DNA from: Chloroflexota bacterium
GTDB lineage: Bacteria; Chloroflexota; Dehalococcoidia; JACPQK01
Direction of reading: 5' to 3'
DNA: 64,000 bases
Assembly: GCA_016190505.1 (NCBI GenBank)
Contig: JACPQM010000046.1
Coordinates: 62,001 to 126,000, forward strand
Position 1 is the first letter of the stretch, and every line of letters begins with the position of its first letter. Of the stretch, positions 58,577-64,000 are shown piece after piece. The translations under genes were made by a program, and so were the position numbers. The notes beneath the pieces are model-generated. The model did no database searches. It saw nothing but the letters and a program-made list of their open reading frames with translations, and was not told the DNA's origin.

Positions 58577-59647
58577 TTGAGCACACCAAGCGTAGCTATC
58601 GCCACCCTGGGTTGCCGGCTGAACCAGGCCGAGGCCGAGGCATGGGCCATTTCGCTGGCCCTGGCCGGCTACCGGGTGGTGGACTTCGGCCCGGGCGCCG
58701 ACGCCTACGTGGTGCACACCTGCACCGTGACCCACGTGGCCGACCGCAAGTCCCGCCAGCGCCTGTACCAGGCCGGCCGGTACCGCCCAGGTGCGGTCCT
58801 GGCCGCAGGCTGCCTGGTCCGCCGCTGTCCGGAAGAGGCGGCCCGAGCCGGGGCATGCCTGGCTCCCGCTAGCCCCCATGATATTGTGGAACGGGTGCGT
58901 GCCATGGCGCCGACCCCTGGGGCGCCCGCCCCGAATGCGTGGCCGGCCAGGGGCCAGGCGCAGGTCAAGATACAGGAGGGCTGCTCCCTGCGCTGCACCT
59001 ACTGCATAATCCCCCGAGTGCGGGGCCGCCCTCGCAGCCGGCCGGTCCAGGAAATACTGGCTGACGTGAGACAGCGGAAGGAGCTGGGCTACCGGGAAGT
59101 GGTGCTCACCGGCACCTTGCTGGGGACCTACGGGCGGGACCTTGTCCCCACGTATCGGGATGGCCTGAGGGACCTGGTTGCCGCGCTGCTCAGCGTCAGC
59201 GAGGGGCCAAAGCTGCGCGTTTCCTCGCTCCAGCCCCAGGACCTCGGCCCCGCACTGGTGTCGCTCTGGGGCTCGGGAAGGCTGGTGCCCCGCTTCCACC
59301 TGCCCCTGCAAAGCGGCAGCGACTCAGTGCTGAGTCGCATGCGCCGGCCCTACACCGCCGCGTCTTTCCGGGAGGCCGTGGTCCGGCTGCGCGACGCTGT
59401 GCCTGAGGCCACCGTCACCACAGATCTGCTGGTGGGCTTCCCGGGGGAGACTGAAAGCGAGTTCGAGGAAAGCCTGGCGCTGTGCCGCAGGATCGGGTTC
59501 GCCCGCATCCACGTGTTCCCTTACTCACCCAGGCCGGGCACGGCGGCCGCCTGCTTCCCGGACCAGGTGCCCCAGCCGGTGATCGAGGAACGCTGCCGCC
59601 GGGCCCGCGCGCTGGTGCCCGCTGGCCCACCCGACGTGGAGGATTGA
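58577..59647 (+). CDS. MiaB/MtaB-family radical SAM methylthiotransferase
   Basis: 356 residues (TTG start). N-terminal UPF0004 domain: T-L-G-C-R-L-N-Q-A-E, H-T-C-T-V-T, A-A-G-C-L-V, giving the three Cys of the auxiliary cluster. Radical SAM motif: E-G-C-S-L-R-C-T-Y-C-I-I-P. The L-G-C-R-x-N-Q and T-V-T pattern points to MtaB (ms2t6A modification of tRNA at position 37). It stops soon after the barrel, so the C-terminal TRAM domain of about 65 residues is absent, which is unusual. Confidence 0.85.
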   Translation: MSTPSVAIATLGCRLNQAEAEAWAISLALAGYRVVDFGPGADAYVVHTCTVTHVADRKSRQRLYQAGRYRPGAVLAAGCLVRRCPEEAARAGACLAPASPHDIVERVRAMAPTPGAPAPNAWPARGQAQVKIQEGCSLRCTYCIIPRVRGRPRSRPVQEILADVRQRKELGYREVVLTGTLLGTYGRDLVPTYRDGLRDLVAALLSVSEGPKLRVSSLQPQDLGPALVSLWGSGRLVPRFHLPLQSGSDSVLSRMRRPYTAASFREAVVRLRDAVPEATVTTDLLVGFPGETESEFEESLALCRRIGFARIHVFPYSPRPGTAAACFPDQVPQPVIEERCRRARALVPAGPPDVED

Positions 59648-59656
59648 GGAGAAAGC

Positions 59657-60232
59657 ATGGACTCGTTCAACAGGACATTGCTGGTCGGGCTGGCCGCGCT
59701 GGGCGCGGTGCTATGGCTGGTAGCCATGGTGGTGGCCCTGTTCTTCTTTCCCGGCGCGGCGGGCCTGGCGGGGGAAATCGTGGCCTTCATGGCCGACAAC
59801 ACCGGGCTCTATCTGCGGCTCATGTTCGCCGCTGTCTTCGCCGTGCTGGCGCTGGTATCCGTGCTGATTGTGCTGGTGGCCTATTCACCACCTCAGTCCA
59901 CTCGGGCGGTGGCCCTGCCCCGGGTGCCCGGGGGCATCGCCCTACTGTCACCGGAGGCCATTGCCCAATACGTGGGCCTGGGCCTGGCTGACCTGCCCGG
60001 GGTGGCCCGGGTCCAGCCCCAGGTCAAGCCTCACGGCCAGGCGATGGATGTCTCCGTCGAGGTACACACCCTGCCTGGAGTGGACCTGGTGAACAAGACC
60101 GCGCAGGTCCATGAGCGGGTGCGACGGACGGTGACCCAGGAGCTGGGCCTGGCCCTGGGCCGCCTACAGGTCTTTTACCAGCTCGACATGTCGCCACCCC
60201 CCGAAGCGAACCCACCGCCCGCCACAAGCTAG
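59657..60232 (+). CDS. AmaP-like alkaline-shock membrane anchor protein
   Basis: 191 residues. Two N-terminal membrane helices (A-A-L-G-A-V-L-W-L-V-A-M-V-V-A-L-F and L-M-F-A-A-V-F-A-V-L-A-L-V-S-V-L-I-V-L) precede a small soluble domain related to Asp23 (V-S-V-E-V-H-T-L-P-G-V-D-L-V; V-T-Q-E-L-G-L-A-L). This is the AmaP architecture, which anchors Asp23 in Gram-positives. It is in the same frame as the preceding gene, nine bases after its stop. Confidence 0.7.
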   Translation: MDSFNRTLLVGLAALGAVLWLVAMVVALFFFPGAAGLAGEIVAFMADNTGLYLRLMFAAVFAVLALVSVLIVLVAYSPPQSTRAVALPRVPGGIALLSPEAIAQYVGLGLADLPGVARVQPQVKPHGQAMDVSVEVHTLPGVDLVNKTAQVHERVRRTVTQELGLALGRLQVFYQLDMSPPPEANPPPATS

Positions 60233-60362
60233 GGTACGACCAAGGCACAGCATCCGAAGCTTTGGCAAAGGGCGTGCCTCAGATAGCGGCATTCTCACGG
60301 TTTGTACGCGGCCACTCTTGTAAACATCCAGTCCTAATGTTAACCTGATACGTGGGGAACGT

Positions 60363-60884
60363 ATGCAAGTTGTACCCGATGCTTCACCGTTGATCGCCTT
60401 GAGCAAGATGGAGCGGGTATTCCTGTTGGCCAAGCTGTATGGTGAAGTGGTGGTGACCCCAGAGGTCTGGGAGGAAGCGGTCACCAAAGGCAAGGCGATG
60501 GGAGCAAGGGATGCGGCTTATCTTGAACAGTCGGCGCGGCAACACGCGTTCGTCAGGGCGAGGCTCACAGCACGGGAAAGGGAGATCGTGGAGCGCATTC
60601 GGGATGACGCCGAACTCGGGCTGGGGGAAGCCGAGGTGCTGGCCGTAGCGGAAAACCGTAACGCCCTGGCCGTGCTGGACGAGAAAGCGGCCAGAGCCGT
60701 CGCCGTGGGCTTAGGCGTCGCCCACACCGGCACGGCAGGACTGCTTTTTGAAGCCGCCGCGCGGAGACTGGTAGACTATGAGGAACTAGTAGAGCTTCTG
60801 GAACAGCTTGCGAGGGTGGCCTGGGTATCTCCGGAGCTGCTGGCAAGGGTGCTGAAGCGGGCCAAGGAGATTGGGAAGCAATGA
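60363..60884 (+). CDS. DUF3368-type PIN-like toxin
   Basis: 173 residues with the PIN-like core: V-V-P-D-A-S-P-L-I-A-L-S-K, V-V-V-T-P-E-V-W-E-E, L-G-L-G-E-A-E-V-L-A-V-A and V-L-D-E-K-A-A-R. Acidic ligands are present, so it may be an active RNase. It precedes its antitoxin-like partner with a four-base overlap (ATGA). Toxin-first order is usual for this group. Confidence 0.82.
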   Translation: MQVVPDASPLIALSKMERVFLLAKLYGEVVVTPEVWEEAVTKGKAMGARDAAYLEQSARQHAFVRARLTAREREIVERIRDDAELGLGEAEVLAVAENRNALAVLDEKAARAVAVGLGVAHTGTAGLLFEAAARRLVDYEELVELLEQLARVAWVSPELLARVLKRAKEIGKQ

Positions 60885-61204
60885 AGAAAGACCAGCTAAT
60901 AGCCTCAAGAGTCCCACCGGACCTGGTGGAGGACCTCCAACGGATAGAGGAAGTTGAGCACTTGGACAGGTCCACCGCAGTGCGTCGCCTGCTTTACTCA
61001 GCAATCCGACAGTGGAGAATGGACTACGCGACCAGGCAGTACCGGGAAAACAGGATGACGCTCGCCAGAGCCGCCGAGGAAGCCAGAGTGTCTGTCAGGG
61101 AAATGATGGACCACCTGCGGCAGACAAAAGTGCCGATGCAATACGACGTTGAGGACTTCGAAGACGACCTGAAAGGCATCTACGCCAGGCTGGGAAGGCC
61201 GTAG
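60881..61204 (+). CDS. UPF0175-like/ribbon-helix-helix antitoxin
   Basis: 107 residues. The N-terminus (I-A-S-R-V-P-P-D-L-V-E-D-L-Q-R-I; D-R-S-T-A-V-R-R-L-L) is a ribbon-helix-helix, and the second half has R-M-T-L-A-R-A-A-E-E-A-R-V-S-V-R-E-M-M-D-H-L, the UPF0175 helix-turn-helix. It overlaps the PIN toxin by four bases, and the pair looks intact. Confidence 0.78.
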   Translation: MKKDQLIASRVPPDLVEDLQRIEEVEHLDRSTAVRRLLYSAIRQWRMDYATRQYRENRMTLARAAEEARVSVREMMDHLRQTKVPMQYDVEDFEDDLKGIYARLGRP

Positions 61205-61301
61205 CCGGCAATCCGCCACCCATCAGGTTCGCCGGGATTGGACGGCCCCCGACGCAATCCATGGCGCCGCCACCCCACCCAGGGCGCAATGAATTTCGCC
61301 C

Positions 61302-61913
61302 CTACGCCTGCGCGCGGCGCAGCGTCTCGATGACCTGGCGATAGTAGGCGGTGGGCACGGCCCCCTGGAGCGGGTAGCCGTCAGGAAACACGGCCAAGGG
61401 GATACCGAACCCGTTGAAGTCGCGGAGGAACTCACGGAACTCGGTAGCCACGGCGGCGCGCCCCTGGCCGCTGTCCATGTCGGCCCAGAAGCGGGCCTCG
61501 TCCAGGTCCACCTCCCGGGCCACCTGTTCCAGCACCTCTCGACTGGCGATGTTCTGGCCCTGCTCGAAATAGGCCCGGAACAGGGCCTTGTGCATGCGCT
61601 CGAAGACGTCTTCGCCCTGCATCTGGGCACACTTACCCGCCTGGAGGGCCGGCAGACTGGATGCGGGGTATTCCGCAGGTGGTTCGAGGCTGAAGGCGAT
61701 GCGCGGCTCCTCGGCCCGGGCCCGCATGCGGCCTTCGATGCTATGGCGGCTGGGGCGCGCCAGCGTCTCCCCCAGGCGCAAGGGCATGCTTCTCCACGAA
61801 AGCGTCACCTGGCCGCCGAATTCCTTACGGATGTCCTCTAGCCGCACCGCGGCTACGTAGCACCAGGGTCAGAGGTAGTCGGAATAGACCACAATCTCGA
61901 TGCTGTCGCTCAT
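61302..61913 (-). CDS. DsbA-family oxidoreductase with an in-frame UGA: probable selenoprotein (UxxC)
   Basis: Reading from the ATG at 61913: M-S-D-S-I-E-I-V-V-Y-S-D-Y-L, then TGA (61871-61869), then P-W-C-Y-V-A-A-V-R-L-E-D-I. DsbA/FrnE-type thioredoxin-fold proteins carry C-P-W-C-Y exactly here, so the TGA replaces the first active-site Cys and the protein would contain U-P-W-C. The remaining frame is continuous to 61302 (203 residues with Sec) and has the family's helical insert and the C-terminal cis-Pro strand region (F-G-I-P-L-A-V-F-P-D). A hairpin suited to a bacterial SECIS follows. Automatic annotation would start at 61847 and miss the active site. Likely a redox or isomerase enzyme with high nucleophilicity. 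Confidence 0.8.
61839..61855 (-). promoter_or_regulatory. Candidate bacterial SECIS hairpin
   Basis: On the coding strand UAGCCGC (61855-61849), loop GGU (61848-61846), GCGGCUA (61845-61839): a perfect 7-bp stem with a G-containing apical loop, the first loop base being nucleotide 21 after the UGA. A lower stem GGUG/CAUC is also possible. These match the known spacing and loop-G requirement of bacterial SECIS elements. Confidence 0.65.
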
Positions 61914-62034
61914 CTCGCCGCCTTGCGCACCACAATAGCAGGCCGGTGGGCAACAGTCAATGAGGGCGATGCTTCGGGCATCGGGGCCAGCCCTGGCCCT
62001 CATGGCCATGACACCTCGGAGGTTGGCGTACAAC

Positions 62035-62068
62035 GTAGGGGCGCCCCGATGCATCGGGGCGCCCCTAC
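62035..62068. repeat. 34-bp perfect palindrome (GTAGGGGCG family)
   Basis: GTAGGGGCGCCCCGATG is followed by its exact complement. It shares the GTAGGGGCG ends with 37908-37945. Located between the selenoprotein-like gene and cyoE; no gene is seen in 61914-62119. Confidence 0.8.
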
Positions 62069-62119
62069 CGGGCGGGTGCTGAGGGACGGTGTTGTTGATG
62101 ACGATAATCCCTCCACCCA

Positions 62120-63016
62120 TCATAGCAACGAGTCAGCCATCATGGCCGCAAAGAGCACGGCGAGGTAGACGTTCGAGCCCAGGAACACCACCCGGGCCCG
62201 CTTCCGGCCGGGGGCGATGTTCAACCAGGTCACCAGCCCGATCAGGCCAATACCGGCCAGGGCTGCCGTCCCCATATACACGTCACCCATCACCCCCCTG
62301 AGGCCAATCAGGCTTACCGCCACGGTCAGCACGCCGTGGAGGCTGGCCCACCGGGCGGTAGCCCGTTCCCCCACTACCACAGGCAGCATGGGGACCCCCG
62401 CCCGGGCGTACTCCTCCCGGTGGACAATGGCAAAGCTCCAGAAGTGGACCGGCGTCCACAGGAAGACCACCAGGCCCATGGCCAGGGCCGTGACACTGAC
62501 TCCACCGGTAACCGCTGCCCACCCGGCCAGCACTGCCAGGCTCCCCGACGCGCCGCCAATGACGATGTTCCAGGGCGTGCGCCGCTTGAGCCACCAGGTG
62601 TACACCACCACGTAGGCGAAGGCGCCCAGCATTATGAATAGCGTGGTCAGCCCGTTTATCGCCAGGGATAGGGCCAGAGCGAGGGCCAACAGGGCCAGGC
62701 CCATGGTCAGCGCCCGGCCCGGACTGACCCGGCCTGAGGGCAGCGGCCGGCGCCGGGTGCGCGCCATCACGCTATCTATGTCCTGCTCCAGGTAATGGTT
62801 CAACGCCCCCGCTCCGGCGCAGGCGATGCCTCCGGCCAGGGATACCAGGACCACTTCGCGCCAGGCTCCCGGCCCTGCCACTACTGCCGCCGTGGCTGCC
62901 ACAAATACCAGAAGCAGGCCAACCCCGGGCTTGGTCAGGCGTACGTAGTCCCGCAGGCCGGGGCTGGACACTGCGCCCGCAAGCTCGGCGCGAACCGGGG
63001 CCACAACGCTTCTCAT
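62120..63016 (-). CDS. cyoE: Protoheme IX farnesyltransferase
   Basis: 298 residues from the ATG at 63016. UbiA-type prenyltransferase with several membrane helices; the first acidic motif N-H-Y-L-E-Q-D-I-D-S-V-M-A-R-T-R-R-R-P-L-P binds the prenyl diphosphate and Mg. L-T-K-P-G-V-G at the start and W-T-P-V-H-F-W in the middle are family-typical. It makes haem O for haem-copper oxidases and follows SCO1 in the operon. Confidence 0.93.
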   Translation of the reverse strand: MRSVVAPVRAELAGAVSSPGLRDYVRLTKPGVGLLLVFVAATAAVVAGPGAWREVVLVSLAGGIACAGAGALNHYLEQDIDSVMARTRRRPLPSGRVSPGRALTMGLALLALALALSLAINGLTTLFIMLGAFAYVVVYTWWLKRRTPWNIVIGGASGSLAVLAGWAAVTGGVSVTALAMGLVVFLWTPVHFWSFAIVHREEYARAGVPMLPVVVGERATARWASLHGVLTVAVSLIGLRGVMGDVYMGTAALAGIGLIGLVTWLNIAPGRKRARVVFLGSNVYLAVLFAAMMADSLL

Positions 63017-63020
63017 GCCC

Positions 63021-63755
63021 CTATCCCGAGCGACGCCATACCAGAAACAATACCGCACCAGCCACCGCCGGGAAGGACAGCATGAAGGCAAAGTGGCCCA
63101 CTGCCCCGCCCAGTGTGGAGATGGTTACCGGCCCGCACCGGTACAGGAAATCCACGACCGCCGGCCAGGGCCGGAATGGCGAAGACACCGCCTCCCCGGC
63201 CAGCACACGCTCCAGTCGTCCGCTGAGGTCCGCTGGTGTCCAGTCTCCGGTCATTTGCGTGACTACCCTCCCCCGCGGATCTACGACCACAGCCTTAGCG
63301 TCATGGACCACCTGGTAAGCGCCATGGCCCTGCCGGGACTCCACTCTGGACACGTAGACACCATAGTTGTCCCAGGTGGTCTTGAGCTGTCCCCAGGTGC
63401 CGGTCAGGAACTCCCAGTTGGCTGGGAGCACCTGGCTGAACTGCCGGAGCCTGTCCACGGTATCCCGCTCCGGGTCCACCGATACCGCGACTACCGCGGT
63501 CTGGTCGTTGCCGTTGGGGAGGCTGTTGAGCGCTTGACTGATCCTGGCGATGTACGTGGGGCAGGTCTCGGCACAGTGGGTGTACAGAAAAGTCAGGACG
63601 ACGGCCTTTCCCGCGAACTGCGCCAGGTTGACTCGCTCGCCATGCTGATTGGTCAGCTCGAACAGCGGGGCCGCCCTGGCCCCTCCAGGAGAGCACGCCC
63701 CAGCCAGCAACGGCAGGGCCAGCAAAGCAGGCATCAGCGTGCGCCTTACAGCCAC
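63021..63755 (-). CDS. SCO1/SenC-family copper chaperone
   Basis: 244 residues from a GTG at 63755; the longer frame to 63824 overlaps the small gene upstream. A lipobox-like L-L-A-G-A-C-S anchors it outside the membrane. The Cu motif is T-H-C-A-E-T-C-P (C-x3-C) and H-D-A-K-A-V-V-V-D-P provides the third His. Unusually the C-terminus has an additional membrane helix (V-A-G-A-V-L-F-L-V-W). It inserts copper into the CuA or CuB site of cytochrome oxidase. Confidence 0.88.
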   Translation of the reverse strand: MAVRRTLMPALLALPLLAGACSPGGARAAPLFELTNQHGERVNLAQFAGKAVVLTFLYTHCAETCPTYIARISQALNSLPNGNDQTAVVAVSVDPERDTVDRLRQFSQVLPANWEFLTGTWGQLKTTWDNYGVYVSRVESRQGHGAYQVVHDAKAVVVDPRGRVVTQMTGDWTPADLSGRLERVLAGEAVSSPFRPWPAVVDFLYRCGPVTISTLGGAVGHFAFMLSFPAVAGAVLFLVWRRSG

Positions 63756-63765
63756 CGGGCCAGCC

Positions 63766-63909
63766 TTAATGTACCGGCCACGCCCGGCCCAGGGACGACC
63801 AGGCCACCGTAAAGGCCAGCGCAAACCAGGCCAGGAAGACCAGGACCAGGACCAGGGTGCCGGGTGCCTCGAAGCCTTTCTCCTCGTGTCCTGCTTCTTT
63901 TCGGGCCAT
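63766..63909 (-). CDS. Cytochrome c oxidase subunit IIa-like small membrane protein
   Basis: 47 residues: a charged start (M-A-R-K-E-A-G-H-E-E-K-G), a single hydrophobic helix (T-L-V-L-V-L-V-F-L-A-W-F-A-L-A-F) and a short tail. This is the architecture of subunit IIa of ba3-type oxidases. It lies 10 bases upstream of SCO1, and the gene before it also ends in a membrane helix. Assignment is by size, topology and context. Confidence 0.6.
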   Translation of the reverse strand: MARKEAGHEEKGFEAPGTLVLVLVFLAWFALAFTVAWSSLGRAWPVH

Positions 63910-63926
63910 GAAATGCCCCCTTTCCC

Positions 63927-64000
63927 TTATCCTTGCTGCTTCTTGCCGAAGAGCAGGGTGGAGACCATGATGACGACGAATATCCCCCCGCCGATCACGG
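63927..64000 (-). CDS. C-terminus of a membrane protein, probably a cytochrome c oxidase subunit
   Basis: The last 23 residues of a gene entering from the right edge: V-I-G-G-G-I-F-V-V-I-M-V-S-T-L-L-F-G-K-K-Q-Q-G, ending at a TAA (63929-63927). A hydrophobic helix with a basic tail fits oxidase subunit I of the ba3 type, given the IIa-SCO1-CyoE order that follows. Confidence 0.4.
   Translation of the reverse strand, partial: VIGGGIFVVIMVSTLLFGKKQQG

Noticed and set aside
59640-59670. In-frame TGA between the MtaB-like gene and the AmaP-like gene as a second selenocysteine site
   Set aside because: The two products are unrelated full-length proteins, no catalytic Cys is expected there, and the second gene has its own start with GGAG upstream.

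Overview
The window is GC-rich bacterial chromosome, probably from an aerobic heterotroph of the Chloroflexota (Dehalococcoidia or SAR202-like). This is inferred from gene content: arrays of family 5 extracellular solute-binding lipoproteins with a 'LAACGPAA' lipobox, paralogous bicupins, family III CoA-transferase, a B12-dependent acyl-CoA mutase with a separate small subunit, a CDC48-type AAA ATPase, and a heme-copper oxidase assembly cluster (CyoE, SCO1, subunit IIa). No rRNA, tRNA or CRISPR array was recognised, so placement rests on protein families only.

Layout. 1-442: start of a HerA/DUF87-like ATPase running off the left edge. 0.7-27.3 kb: a long catabolic region almost entirely on the minus strand, with three bicupins, four solute-binding lipoproteins (no permeases), an isocitrate-lyase/PEP-mutase enzyme, an HMGL-like aldolase, an O-methyltransferase, an MmgE/PrpD protein, a family III CoA-transferase, a B12-binding subunit, a radical-SAM/PDZ protein, a crotonase, a divergent mutase large subunit and an FrhB-like Fe-S protein. 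A frameshifted GHKL-ATPase/class III nucleotide cyclase fusion (17.2-19.7 kb) and a BrnTA toxin-antitoxin pair sit inside it. 27.5-31.1 kb: a small secreted peptide, a histidine kinase, a response regulator and secreted or protease-like proteins. 31-38 kb: an accessory zone of palindromic repeats, broken toxin-antitoxin loci and an EcoRV-type restriction-modification module with its own XRE regulator, flanked by a 166-bp direct duplication of the 3' end of a MetE-like gene. 38-43 kb: two Uma2 nucleases, CDC48 ATPase, amidohydrolase, recombinase remnant. 43.4-50.5 kb: a signalling locus (TelA-like protein, coiled-coil membrane protein, FHA-winged-helix regulator, PP2C phosphatase, receptor-like Ser/Thr kinase with an extracellular LamG domain). 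50.7-54.6 kb: VapBC, hemerythrin, two small haem-copper-like membrane proteins, a broken HicAB, an alcohol-dehydrogenase remnant, a BTAD regulator. 54.7-58.4 kb: SpeE/SpeD and two more bicupins. 58.6-64 kb: MtaB-like tRNA enzyme, AmaP-like protein, a PIN toxin pair, a DsbA-family protein whose CxxC is UxxC (in-frame TGA followed by a hairpin), then haem-copper oxidase genes.

The most notable observations are the probable selenocysteine DsbA protein at 61302-61913, the ATPase-cyclase fusion at 17171-19749, five toxin genes that are independently truncated or frameshifted while their antitoxins stay open, the EcoRV-like island with a symmetric divergent promoter/operator, and the divergent B12 mutase cluster. 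Reading the catabolic genes together, the likely theme is uptake and breakdown of an organic acid or aromatic compound through CoA thioesters with citramalate/methylcitrate-like chemistry; the substrate cannot be read from sequence.
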